Shown: piece after piece, positions 1 to 12,628 of the stretch
Layout: each line of letters begins with the position of its first letter
Numbering within the stretch: the first letter of the stretch is position 1
DNA from: Pyronema omphalodes
Lineage: Eukaryota > Ascomycota > Pezizomycetes > Pezizales > Pyronemataceae
Assembly (NCBI GenBank): GCA_024516155.1
Contig: JAJJXM010000002.1
Span: forward strand, 744,001-808,000
DNA: 64,000 bases
Direction: 5' to 3'
Made by a program: the position numbers and the translations under genes
The notes under the pieces: model-generated
Database searches by the model: none
Seen by the model: the letters and a program-made list of their open reading frames with translations, nothing else
What the model was told of the DNA's origin: nothing

Positions 1-3000
1 TCCTGCATACTGTGGCGGAATCCTCACATTCTTCCAAGCACCTGAAGCACCCAGAATCGCAATTAGATTCCAGACAATTGCCCACATAAAGTTCATTCGG
101 ATACACCAGACCACCCGCTTCGCTAGATCAAGGAACGAGATCAAAGCGACAATCGAATCTGAGATGATAGCAACATCCGCAGAATTCGCGGCCATATCAG
201 TAGAATGTGATAAAGAAACTCCGATATCAGCGGCCATCAACGCGACGGCGTCGTTGCTTCCATCTCCGACGAATACGATGCTTTTACGCTGAGGTTTCCG
301 GAAGAAACTGGTAATATTGCCCCAGAAAGTCTTGGGGGCGGTGGACTCTTTTTCCTTGAGATTCTCGAGGCGACCACGCTTGTCTTCGGGACAGCAGTTA
401 CCAAATACGTTTTCAGCTGGGATACCAAGTTGCTTTGCGACAGGAAGGACGGCCTCGGTTCGGTCGCCGGAGAAGATGTAGAGTTGGATACCGCGAGCAC
501 GAAGGTTATCTAAAATTACGGGGACTTCGGGACGGATTGTGTCGTCCTTGAGGCCGAATAAGGCGATTGGTTGCCCATCTTTCGACAAGGTAAAAATAGA
601 TTTCGCAGAGGAAAGAATATGAACGACCTCGGGGTCATGGATAGCGTCGGGAGAAGTGTAAGAAAGCCTTCCGCCTCGGTAAAGAGACCCGTCAATTGTA
701 CACTCCATTCCTTGGCTAACGACTGTAGTAATTTCGGGTTCGGCGTTCGGCTGGTATACCGAGAGGGTTTCGGCGTGAAGAAGAATTGCCTTGCCCATGG
801 GATGGCTGCTAGTACGACACAACATGCGGATGATTGAGTAAACCTCAGAGCTCTGAGGATCCTTCCGCCAAACTCCGTCGGTATTAATCCAGGAGAATTC
901 AACGGCCAGCTTGCCAGTCGTGAGAGTACCAGTCTTGTCGAAACAGACCTTTCCGACGTTGAGACCTTTTTCGACGGCAGCAGGATTACGAAAGACGAAG
1001 CCACCAATGTTGATCGCAGATCTGCTCGCAAAAACAAGAACCATTGGAACCGCCAGTCCAATCGCACAGGGGCAAGAAATGGCGAGAGTGGCAACACCAT
1101 ATGTGATGGCGTTAATCAAGCTGTCGCCCCAAGTGCGTTTCTGTGCGAGAGCCCCGGCAAGAAGCCAACTGAGAAAGATGATCAAGGCAATTGCCAAAAT
1201 CACAGGCGTCAATACAGCAGCGATCTTATCGGCGATAACCTGGGCTCGAGGCTTCTGCTGAGAGGCGAGGTTGACCATGTTCTTGATGTTGGAGATGGTG
1301 TTTTCTTGGAGCAATTTCGAAACTCGGTAGCGAACATCACCAGAAATAACCTTGCTTCCGGCGAGAACAAATCCTCCTTCTTCTTTTGTCTGAGGCTTCG
1401 GCTCACCTGTCAAATGAGATTCGTCCATTTGCCCCCGGCCGGAAAGCACGAGTCCGTCGGTGGCAATCTTTTCTCCGGAGGACGCTAGGATGATATCGCC
1501 GTAATGCAACAATTGGGCATCCATTTTGATTTCAGTATTGCTTTGAGGATCCCAAAGACGAACTTCTGAAGCCTGAAGGTCGCTATCACCGATTGACTGA
1601 ATCTTGCCATTTGCCCAAGCACGAACAAATGCCGTCATCCAACGACCAGACAGAATCAAGGAGGTCAGCATAGTGCTGGTTTCAAAAAATGGCTCCCTAT
1701 CATGAGCAATACCCCAATTTGTGCCCTGGGTGTATGCGGCGAAGACGGCAACCGAGTAGATATATGCAACACCGGTGGAAATTGAGACCAAGACGTCCAT
1801 ATCTATTTGGAATGCTCGAAGGGACCGAAATGCGTCGATGTAGATTTTCCGAGAAATGAGGATGACCATTGTGGCGCAGGCACATTCCAATGAATACCGA
1901 GAAAGATTGGATATTTTGATGCTATGGTGTCCAAACGCGGTAACCATGACTGGGATGGTAAAAACCCAACACAATATCGTCTCCCATTTGATGTTTCTGA
2001 GATATTTCTTCTCAGCGGCTTGCGCAAGTACTGCTCCATCCGGGATTTTCGAAAGTTGAATATTCGAATTTGGGAAGCGTTGCTCGAGAATGGCGAGGAT
2101 GTTCCGGATTCCTATCCGGTCGGGGTCATGCAGGAGTTCTATTTCCGAATCACCGATCTCAGACACTCGGACTACACCACTAATCTTCTCTGCGACCTCC
2201 CGAATCTGGGCAGCATCTTGAGCTGAACTCTGGAAACGAAATTTCATGTTACCCTCCATTTCATCTTCATCAACCTGGGTGTCAGATAGGATAACAATGT
2301 CGAGTCTGTTGAATCGAGCCAGGATCTTCTGTCTGATTTGTTGGTTAGGATCTTCGATAATCTCCGGATCGAATTTGCATTCGCCGCGGTTCATAACAAA
2401 ATTGACCCGAACCGATAATGGATCAACTCCGTTGATTTTCTTGATGATCTTTTCGATATCGACCGCGCAAGATGAACAATGCATTCCCGAAATACCCAGC
2501 GCCAAATGATGACTGTATCCGTACCCTTTCTCGAGGTCGTCAGAGTCTTCGGATTCCTTGTACTCGAAAAAATCAATCTTTCCTTCTTCATGGTCATAAT
2601 CGTGACTATGACTGTGGTCGTGGTTGTGATCGTGGTCATGGCTATGGCTGTGGCTATGATTATGGCCGTGATCCCCGTGATCATGCCCTCCACATCCTTT
2701 CACTGTCTTCCCAAATCTACAGCATCCTCTCGCAAATTCAGTTGCTGTTAACCCCTTCACACTCTTACTCAAACTTTTGGTAAGTTTACAATAACACCTC
2801 CTCGCACCCTCTGAAAACGACATTGCATGTGCACTGTTCAGACAATGCGTGCAACTTCTCTGATCCAAATCACCAGCAACTTTAACAACTGTCATCTTTG
2901 TACGCTTGCACTGGCTTTGTTCGTGCAATAGCGAAGCGTAGTTGACCTCGCAAATTTCTGGGAAGGATAATGGATCAGCTGAGCACAAAATAAATGGATA

Positions 3001-3574
3001 TAATTCAACTTACGATCGCATACACAATCCTCATCGTCGCTACAGCATTCCGTATCGGATTCCGGTTCGGCTTCCGAAGCGCAGCAAGTACTATCCGAGC
3101 TGCAACATGATTGTATGGTTGGGCGACGCCCAGGATCGCTATCTACAGGCTCTGATGATTTGCTGCAGCATAGCTGCCCGGATTGGCTGGATGGCGTTTT
3201 TGGGCTGCAACATCCGCTTCCCCTTGGTGATTCGTTTTTATCGGCCGTGGAAGCTGAACCCTTGTCGCAGCCAGAATGATCCTCATGTGTCATGGGAACG
3301 GCAAAAGCTGATAGACGGGGTTAGAGTGCTGGAAATAACAGGATTTCGGCGGTAAAGAAATATCCAACTTACGATCTCCATTTTTATGTGAGGGGGAATT
3401 TTTAGAGGTCTCGTGGTGATGGTCATGATGATGACTGTGATCGTGGTTGTGCTGGTGGTTGTGCATATGCTCTGCTGTCGTGGAATGGCTGTTTTCACAG
3501 CTTCTTGATGGAGATGGAGAGGAACGGCTGCTATTATTATGACCATGACTATGGTTGTGGCCCGAGCCGCACAT
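1..3574 (-). CDS. P1B-type copper-transporting ATPase, C-terminus cut by the window start
   Basis: Heavy-metal pump that uses ATP to move Cu(I), possibly Cd, across a membrane; closest in architecture to fungal CrpA/Crp1/Pca1 pumps. Proposed exons (minus): 3574-3373, 3307-3014, 2957 to beyond position 1; introns 65 and 56 nt. Exon 1 is His-rich (HNHQHNHDHSHHHDHHH), exon 2 Cys-rich (CC pairs), and exon 3 starts with another His run (about plus 2590-2690). A heavy-metal-binding domain with GMHCSSC follows at about residue 325. The P-type core has SHLTGEP (~680), the transport motif SCPC (~792, plus ~1080), FDKTGT (~838, plus ~935), SHP (~885) and GDGSND (~1064, plus ~260). Frame is open to base 1, so only the last residues are missing. 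Start is the first ATG of the His-rich exon. Copper as substrate is inferred from the CPC motif; a role in copper tolerance is family knowledge. Confidence 0.9.
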
Positions 3575-6500
3575 TTTGATGATTTTCTGAAATGATAATT
3601 ATAATCTTGGGAATTGGATTTTCGTCTCTTGGTGTTTCTTAGGGCGCCGCGTGTCGGTTTTATAGACTGATAGGTTTACGGCACGTCTGGAATTTGGGGC
3701 TATCGGCTGGCGGTTTTGGTTCTTACCAAAGGTTTTATAGTTCTACAGCTGTTGTGGGACCAGACATATTCGCGTGAGCCGTACTTGGCTGATTGGCAAT
3801 GATCACGATGCGGCGAAGTAAACTCTGCCTGTGATGGTCGGGACAAAAGTGAAGAAATATTGATATACGCGGAAGGGACAGGGCATTCGCTGCAAAGTCA
3901 AGCGATCGAGGTCACTTCACAAGACCAACATCTGGTTTTGGACAGAGAACCCTTGAACACCAACTTCCAAACTCAAAATCACGATGCCACCTACCAGGGT
4001 ATCCTTTATATTCACCTCCATTAAGGGCACGTGAAAGAAATGCGACGGTTGGTTACAGCTTTTACTATGCTGTTTCATAATACAGGGTGATATTTAAATT
4101 CTTGAGATCCTATCTGAGGATATGCAATCTACTTTATCGTCCTTGTGGCAACGTCATTGTGATCCGTTGTGGTCATCCAACGAGTGACGTATATCGCTTA
4201 TCGAAGGCTCAACAGGGCGAGCTTATAGACGCTATAACTACCGGAGCAATGCAATGTGATTAAGCGTTTTTGAAGAATCTACCGCCTTATTCATTAGCGC
4301 TACAAACCAGAAAATTGCTGTCGAAATTTCTGCTTTCGTCGTCGGTAGCCGAGTTCCGTAAGAGCTAATGGCGAGAAGGAACGCGACAGGCGGACGTTGG
4401 ATGTGACTACATAACAACCATAGGCACTGGGAGACGCCACGCCAGGGCGTCAGCCATCCGCTTGGAATCAAATGAAAAAACAGGCATAATTTTTTTTTTT
4501 TTACTCTAGCGCCAGTCTGACTCCACAAGTGCAGACAGATCTGGGTTAGTTTGCTGAAGAGTTCTGTTTGTAGAGCCAGCTGGACTGACTGTTTTTTCGA
4601 CGTTTCTCATCAAGTTTATTACTTGTTATCCTGTGTGTGTATCAAAAACATCTTGTAGATGTTTCGAATATGAAAGAGAAACATTACCCTTTGAACTCAT
4701 CGCCCCCACACCCCCGAATTGATCTCGTTTATTTTTACGAGGTCCACGAATTATCTATGTCCCTGTAAGTGAACAGCAGACTAGGCAAAGAAGTACAGAG
4801 ACAAAAACGCACATTACGCATATGCTAGCTTCATTTCATATGGGTTTCTGCACGTTTTCAAACGCCCTGACTTTTACCTCACTCTCAATTCTCCTTTACC
4901 CCGCGCCTCAAATTGCTGCGGGTGCCTACATCTTCGCGAGTCAGTAACTGAACTAGGGTTATCATTCCAGATCCCAGAGAAAGCACCTTTCCGTGGCCGT
5001 CTAGGTTCATATAGATACGAGGGATATCATAGGATACATAATTGCTGTTCATTTACGCACTTGGGTTGTTGCAGTGAGGAAAGGAGCACTGGTGGTGAAG
5101 GTAGTACATACTCAGTCGGGGCTGTAGAGAATGGGCTTACTGGGTAAGGTTTTAGAGTTTTAGATACTCGGAATGCTTTAGTTAATAATTTGGAGATTTA
5201 GCAAAAGAGAACTTGATCTCTTTACCTTGAATTTTAGAATAAGGTTTCAAAATATGCACCTTGCATGAGAAGAAGCCCAGAAGTTCCGTCGAGTTTGTTA
5301 TCCCTTCTAGAAAGCGCAGGTTTGTGTTTGTTTGACATTTATGATTTGCTCTACACACAATCTTTAAAATGACATTAGTTGCATACAGTACCCCATGGGG
5401 TGCATAGTGTAGGCCAATGCAGGCTGGAATAATGCCTTAGGAAATTTTTTTTACAGCTTTACATGGCCGATAAATCTAAGGATATCCGGATTCTAACCTG
5501 AAACCTCATGTAACAGTAGTACGACATGTCAACATACCAACACCCGAGATCGCTTTCGATGGATATCACTAGCAAATACCAGGTCTTCATCTGTTTTGCG
5601 GTTTATTAACTGGCCTGTAATAAACCCAATAAACACGTTAAACACGTTTTTCGAGTCCAGTATCCGATCACCGAAAACCCTCGTCCCTCGTTACAACTTA
5701 AATCTCCACTTATGCTGTTCTGACGTAGTTTCCTGGATGAATCTACACATCAGTCTTCTATTATCTTCACTCTACTACCTCATGAATAGATTATGTTCTG
5801 CAGGGACATTTTCTGGGAGGGTTTCTCTGCGTTTCACATCTTCTAGACAGTAGGAGGAAGTGCAAGAAACACTTTTTAGTATTTTACGCCTGGCATCAAT
5901 GTGATAGGAGACATGAGAAGTTACTCGCTGAGCGCAGACAGCAGTGGGATATCTGCCCTACCGTCTTCAAATCTTCAGTAGAAAACTGGGCTGCATAAAC
6001 AGGCTTGTGGCTCTTGGCATAAAAGTATTATTATCCTCGAAATCTGGAAGTTTGTGAAAAACTCTTTCAAATCAAAAGCTAACTTATCGCATCGACAATC
6101 CGGAAAATCCTTCCGCCGTGTTGTACCATCGATACGGTTAACGGAACCAAAAAACCAAGAATATCACCTCTAATGAAACTACTAGCACGTTGACATTGAC
6201 AGTTGACGTCTATGTTCCTTCTCAAGAGCTTATTTCATAGCACGTTGATCAAGCAATACGTTCTCGGACTTGTGCAACAGCTTCTAGCCAGGGACGGTGG
6301 AGATAATAGTTATTGATGAACTTCACAGACTCCACAGAACAGTGAAAAGTTTGCAAGCAGCACATTTTCTTCGTTGACAAGAAAAACTAAACCTGAAAAT
6401 CTTAATATTTCCCTGAATAGCAGCGGAATCACAATTCAGAAATGACACCGTTCACAAATCACACCGTGTCACGAAAGTCACGCCGTATCACTAAGTTTGA

Positions 6501-9260
6501 CGACCGAAACAATCCCCCTAACGTCACCCTAATCCGGCCCTCCAAGAAGCTTAAGCCAAACGAAGCTGAACTACGGTGTACCATATCTCCAAGATAATAA
6601 TACCCTGTGAGACCCCGTTCGGTCGTATCCAATCAAATTCTATCCATCTTTCTTCTACTAACCGAAAACGCACGCATTTCGACATTCGACAGCGGATAGC
6701 CACGATAATGCAGGGTTAGGGCAGCCGTTTTATGCAAGTTTCCTCGCCATGCGAGCTCATTTACCATATCAAAACGGCGGTGTCGTGTCTTAAATGGTTA
6801 TATCCTGGAATACACCGGTGAGCTAGGATTATCACAATTACTAGCCATCAATTAAACTATGGGTAAACAGTAAGGGATCATGAAATGGTACTCGATGATA
6901 CCAATTGAACCCCGAATTTTCAGAGTGCAACTTTTAAATCTCTGGGATTCAGCGTGCTTGCCCGGAATAACGGTTTACACCAGGTGATAGATCGGCGTGA
7001 TGTTAGAAGATGGCATTGGTAATTTGGAGTAACCCTAGTAAGGTTCCGGGACTTGAGGAGCCCAGGTCAAACATGGTTGGGATCTTGGTAGTATCTCACT
7101 AGTTTCTGTGATCCACTTGTCACGCAGACTCGAGTTGTTTTTGCTACTATAGATACAATTTGATGTTGACAAAATATACAAGCTATAATGAAGGCGACAG
7201 ATGCGGGCTCGCTTGTGAACTTTACTTGCGTTCGTTATGGTTCCAGTGCTACTTTTGGAGCCCAGAGGAGCATGGCAAGAAGTTTGCGAATGCGAAAATT
7301 GGAAATGATGATTTTCAAACTTTCAATTGATGAACTGTATAGGTAATCAGGTCGGTTGCAGTCTGGATTCTGCAATGACGATTGATACACAATGCCTGCG
7401 TACTTTATTTATATATTGCTTTGATCTCCATCAAGGCTGTGCCCAGGAAAACACAGCTGCTTCAATAGATCTATATAATACGGATTATTGCGACATATTT
7501 GTCCAAATGCCGATGTTTTAAGTTTCCGCCGCGTTTATGAATCGCAAGAGATGGAAGTTTATCTGCGTCTATAACAGTTCAATGTTGATAGATAATATAG
7601 CCACATATATTTCGACAAATCCGTACAAACGCCCTTCTTTTAAAGTTTCTGCCACGTTTTGAGAACGATGGAAGTTTGTCTCCTTCTATCCTTCACCGCT
7701 GTGGGGAACTGCGGATAAGTATCACCAACTAAGCACTTGGTACACTTCCGCACGAAACGGCACGAACCTTGCTCTACCGTTGCGCATTGCGATTATTATC
7801 CTACCGATCCGCTCGTAATACTGGGTGTCGGGTACCACAGATACAATCCCTCAACCTTAAGCTCCATATCACCGATACACAAGTAGAGCAACTTAACACC
7901 ACGCCATTCCTTCCAAAACAGGTCAAAAGTATATGTGCTGAGGAATTTCTCCAGTTATATCTTTCTTAGATTCGAGCCCCTCGCCTCTCCTACCGGATGT
8001 CTTGAACTTTAATCCCAAATTCATATTTTGTTTTATCAACGGTTGCATAAGGTATCGACGAGAAGTATAGCATATGATCACTTTATTTCAGGTATCAACA
8101 AAATAGCAACAAAGTACTTGTGTAGGTTTATACCTCTCCAATTTTAACATCTATTGTACAAACATTAATTTCAAGTAACAGAGCCTATGAATGAAGCCTG
8201 AGGCTATGGTACTGCTCGTAGTATCTTATCAATGATTATTGAAATCTTTCAAAGACGGTTACACTGTTACACTATTTCGCACTTCACAAGCATGATACTT
8301 TGCATGTGCGATGGTTCGCAGGTGAAATGGCTCGTGATGTCCTAGTGCGTACATACACTTTATCTTCACGTGTAGTATTGTGGCGAAGGCTTTCAAAATT
8401 GTGCAAATTTGTCATTATGGATGAGTATGGACATATTCCTCAATGTGAAATTTCTACCGAGCGGTGATGTTGGTGTAGATTTGGTAATCAAATGTTCGAG
8501 TAAGTGCTCATTTAATGTAGTGATGAACATAAGATGGTTTAGGATCCGCCCCGATCTCTCAAGCTAGCACTTTTCATGCGCATTAGCTCATAAATCTTCA
8601 TGGTCTAAAAGCCGGATTTGGGCCTTGAGACATCTCGATCCATGTCCATCACTAATTCAATATTTATGCATAAGTGATGGCTGAACGATATGTTCATGAA
8701 ATATCATTCATGCTCAGCTGGTATGCATCTCGGTAGGCTTTTTTGGCCATGCGTAAAGTTAGTGGAGCTGGCTTTTATGCCACAACAAGTGTATAAAGGT
8801 GTTGCGTTATAATGCATAGGTTACGTCAGCTATGCAATGCCAAATAATTAACCGATCACTCGTTAGCCTCGCTTCACTTTCGGCTCTTAATCGTTTGTCT
8901 GTGCGTTTCATGGTCTGTAGGAGCTTATGACACGGTCCTCAGATGAAAGGTACGACGTAGGCGGAGAAGATCGTACTGATACGGGGTGTTGACTAGCTCC
9001 TCGCTCATTATGGTCGTTTAGGCTAAGAAGGCTACAGGTAAAGTTGAAACTAACAATTCAGCTCTGTTGAATTATCCATTACCTCAAACCATAATACTAA
9101 AATTTATAGAAAATAATCCCTCTTATTAATCTATCAACGACTTCATGTCATTTATCCCATATCTATCCGTTGTTACGACACATTCCCGGCACGCTAATTT
9201 CCTAGTCTACAAAATCAAACCCAAAAATCAAAAACAAGCAAGTACTTTGCAATTCTAAAA
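3575..9260. other. 5.7-kb gene-free, AT-rich stretch
   Basis: No reading frame here looks like a gene: all are short, with no recognisable motif or plausible spliced continuation. The first few hundred bases must hold the promoter of the copper ATPase. I found no tRNA, no clear terminal repeats and no recognisable transposase remnant. It could be an old, decayed repeat region, but nothing I can see proves that. Confidence 0.5.
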
Positions 9261-10397
9261 CTATAATTTTACGTCTGTGAGAGAAGGTTGTGTGTATTTC
9301 TCCTCGTTCCATGGACCTGCGTCAGAACGATGGCATCCGCCTAGGTCTTCACATGTGCACTTTCCGCCGAAGTCTACGGGGAGGTTTTCTGCTGGGATGT
9401 ATTCGAGAAGCTCAGGCAACTTGCAGATTTTGATTTTGTTGGCCTATCTCTGTTAGCTTCCTGTCTTCTTCTGATTTGGAGGGTCGTGTATACAGTAACG
9501 GGGTCTAAGAACCCTTTAATAGTGTTGAAACAAGCGTTGAAAAGCGTTGGTGGGTTAATGATTAACAATTTTCCAAGTCTCTCCGGGTAGTAGGTTGATG
9601 AGATCTGGTTGATCTTCCTAAGGAAATCCATAGAGTCCCAAATAGTCTTAGGGCCAACACCCTGGAGGTCCAATACGGTACAGCAGGTCTCGAGTAGCTT
9701 TCCGGCCTTGCGAGAGCATGCGGGAAGTCGGTCATCGGCCACACGTTCGTATTCTACTACGAGGTTTTGAATCATGCGTTTCTCGTCTGTGATTGTTTTC
9801 ATCTTTTTAAGATTGATTTTTCCGAGTCTCTCGAAGTAAAGCGGACGACCATCCTATTATTTGCAGTCTTTGCATCAGCCTTGTTTCTTCGCAATTTTCT
9901 GCTTTCGAGGTCTTCGGAGAATTATGCTGCTTGCTGGGGTTGCGTAGATCTTCGCACTCCGGAACAATGAAATGCCGAATACGCGAGAGTGTCGAGCTTA
10001 ACGAACCTTGTCGGTCTTGTGGTAGTACTGCGGGTAGTACTCAAACACCTTGTCTTTCTCCGTGTACTCGAACTCTGCTACCAGCTTGTCGACCTCAAAT
10101 TCCTTCCTCCACTTTTCAACCTCTACGAACCTATGCCACTGATAAGCAGGATTACCGATAACCCGTGCACAGAGAGAACACTCACTTGTCCTTAGCCTTT
10201 CCAACTAGATCAGCTTCATTCTTCACGGCGCGCAAAAACCGGAGAAGTGTGTTAGTGTCGGTCCGATCTGTGTAACCCTCAGCATGAAGCTGCTCTCGTA
10301 GCTGGATCACTCGGGCATCGTCTTCGGGAGTGGTGTTTCCTGGGTGGCCAGGCTCCGCGTTCGGGTTTGTGGCAGGATATGTGTATTCGGTGGACAT
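9261..10397 (-). CDS. Sec14-type phosphatidylinositol/phosphatidylcholine transfer protein
   Basis: CRAL-TRIO lipid-transfer protein that exchanges PI and PC and supports Golgi secretion in yeast. Exons (minus): 10397-10186, 10130-10007, 9853-9494, 9443-9261; introns 55, 153 and 50 nt; 292 aa, near the usual ~300. Exon 1 has the CRAL-TRIO N region ([10 protein letters not shown]). Exon 2 gives EKWRKEF and [11 protein letters not shown]. Exon 3 starts [11 protein letters not shown] and has TVLDLQGVG and [15 protein letters not shown]. Exon 4 ends [14 protein letters not shown]. These follow the Sec14 order closely. The segment joining exons 3 and 4 (DPVT to LPELL) is a few residues shorter than in yeast Sec14. 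The 153-nt intron starts GTTCGT, a weak donor, so that junction is the least certain. Plain Sec14 is more likely than the divergent Sfh branch because the sterol-transfer-type core is intact. Confidence 0.88.
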
Positions 10398-11368
10398 TGC
10401 TGGTATGTAGTCTTTCTTTTTTCGGGGTCTTTCTCAAGCTGTCTCCTCTTTTTGTTCGGTCTGGCGATACGACTCCTCTTCAACGTTCTAGTCAGGTGGC
10501 TTTTCGAGCTAGAAATAAATGTTAGGACTAGACTACATGTGATGGCCCGTCACTGGGTAATTGCGTGCTTGGTATGCGTACAAACGAGCGTGGAAACAAA
10601 GGTGGTGAAGCCGAAGTGCGAGGAATGAAGCACAACAAACGAGAGTAGGGGGAACAGAATGAGGATCAAGGACAGAGCTGCCGATGCAATAAGGATTCTT
10701 GAACTGACCTGCAACTTCGAGTTCAGAGCAGTTAGCGGCGACGCGTCGGGCGCCGCTCAGACCTCAAAACACGTGATGGGCGTCCCGACGCCCGTGAGCA
10801 CTGAGCGCGAGGAACGCACATGGTATCGTTCGGATAGCCAGGGCTGATAAGGGTTGGGTACGCTGAGACCGTCTCGGAATTGCGGCGCAGAAGATGAGAT
10901 TGAAGTGAAGGTGGATTGGGAATAGAGGGATAGACGAGAAGCTGTTATGTGGAGACAGCACTTCAACTTTGCGGCGTTGACGTTGACGATCTCCGTGTAG
11001 GTGCTTCACTGTGAACTTGCAACACCCGCCAAAGTAATGAAACCACGCTTGCTTTCCCGAAAAAGTCCAGAGTGCGCTCGGACCAAATCCGAAAATAGGT
11101 CCCGCTGTACTAATTGCTGGCTAATTAGCTCAATGGTGTAGTACGTTTCGGGCAAGATGAAGTTTCATGAGGGTGGAGGCAGCGGTGAATAATCAATTCG
11201 TTATGGAAGATGATGATACGCCGAGTGCATTAAAGGTGCTACAAAAGCCTCCAGTTTCAGCTGTGTTCGTGGCAGAAGAGCTGGTGTTACATACAGCGCT
11301 CAATTCCAGTCCGAGTGATTACAGGTGAACAGCTCGAGTGGCCTCCATCTCCACCATGGAACTATAAG

Positions 11369-11403
<35 letters not shown>

Positions 11404-12266
11404 TAAATCCCAATTTTGCTTTGTTTGCATCCGATATTTCGCTCACGCACCACTGAGTGCAACGTGAGATGCCCCGTACTTCAACTGCCCCCTCCCCCCA
11501 CTGTGCACAATCATAATCCGGTACGTCTTCGAGGCAATCAAAGAGAAGCTCGTCCATGAGCTAAAATCAAAGCTACGAGCTTGATCCCCGCGATAACCTA
11601 CTCTAGTCTTTGCACCATTTATGGTGTTCTACAATCCTTCTAAACGTAAAGCTATGCCAGAAGAGTGAAGATATTTGATGTCAACGGTCCCATAATCGCC
11701 GAAGGCATGCACACCGTGACGTATGTCTATCTGACTTGTAGATTTGGAGATGTCAGTTTGCTCCCCTTGCCTCTGTCAAACTTTAAGTTTAAACAAGCCC
11801 CCAAGATGGAAGGAACAACCTCAGATTCTCCATATTTACACTGCCTCCACCATCTACCTCCTCGTAAAGCCCTATTCAAGGGCATATAAAGCTCCTCTTG
11901 AGTCTATCATAAGCTGATGGTTCCCTCTAAGGCACGGTGGTGATTACCTGGCAAGCTTTTAATCCATATACTATACGCTATAGCTTGCGTAGATCGATTA
12001 TCATTTTCAAGTGCCGGTTGTGGTAGAGGAGTGGTCACTTTTTTCTCGATGGAATTATGTATTGTAAAAGCCATGTGAGGAAAAGGATGGCTCTGATCTG
12101 CATCATGATACATGGTGCAATTCTCCAGAGAACCTTATTGTGATCTATGGATACCCCAGTACGTATCGGGATAAAAATTGAGATACCAGTAGATCTTGAG
12201 GATCACGATGCTGACGACAGCCAGGGACTGCGTCAAATTTGAGTCGACTGTGAAAATGCAAAAAAT
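10398..12266. other. Intergenic region with a 33-bp poly-C tract
   Basis: Lies upstream of the Sec14 gene and holds its promoter in the first part. I see no convincing gene. The one striking element is an uninterrupted run of C at 11369-11401. Short open frames around 11665-11889 and 10344-10628 show no family features. Confidence 0.5.
11369..11401. repeat. Poly-C homopolymer, 33 bases
   Basis: An uninterrupted run of 33 C residues. Its true length may vary between cells or be misread in sequencing. The complementary strand is pure G and could form quadruplexes. Confidence 0.95.
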
Positions 12267-12347
12267 CGACCCCGATGCGACTCGAACGCACAATCTTTGG
12301 TGGTTTAGGAACCGAAAACCAACGCCTTACCATTAGGCCACAGGGCC
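12267..12347 (-). tRNA. tRNA-Arg(UCG) with a 9-nt intron
   Basis: Read on the minus strand, the acceptor arm GGCCCTG pairs with CGGGGTC, followed by discriminator G. The D arm is GCC-TAATGGTAA-GGC. The anticodon stem TTGGT/ACCAA encloses 16 nt, which fits a 7-nt loop with anticodon TCG and a 9-nt intron after position 37. The T arm is GTGCG-TTCGAGT-CGCAT. A T6 run just downstream is a Pol III terminator. Length 81 nt including the intron. A near-identical copy lies at 43764-43844. Confidence 0.92.
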
Positions 12348-12628
12348 GCCGATGATACTTTGGCTAATATATAATTATTGTACTTATACTAGCGTCAAAC
12401 CAACTCTGGCGATATAGAGTGATTATACCTCTTGGAAGACGGTAAAGATAGTGGGTACCACTTTATTAGTTATAAATTTAGAATTTCAGTATAAATTCTC
12501 AAAAATTTTATGGTGCTCCATCCTGCGTTTCGCTACATAATTATGACTTCGTGCCTCGCGTCAACAGTCGTGTCTCGAGCTCCCCATGACATCATCCAAC
12601 CTCAACTCCGCACACCCCACCACCACCT

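Noticed and set aside
571..837. Plus-strand frames inside the copper ATPase (also near 2472-2783 and 2942-3355)
   Set aside because: They mirror the coding strand of the pump, including the His-rich codons, and show no independent features.
3575..9260. Decayed transposon filling the desert
   Set aside because: No termini, target duplication, transposase fragment or poly-A tail could be identified by eye.
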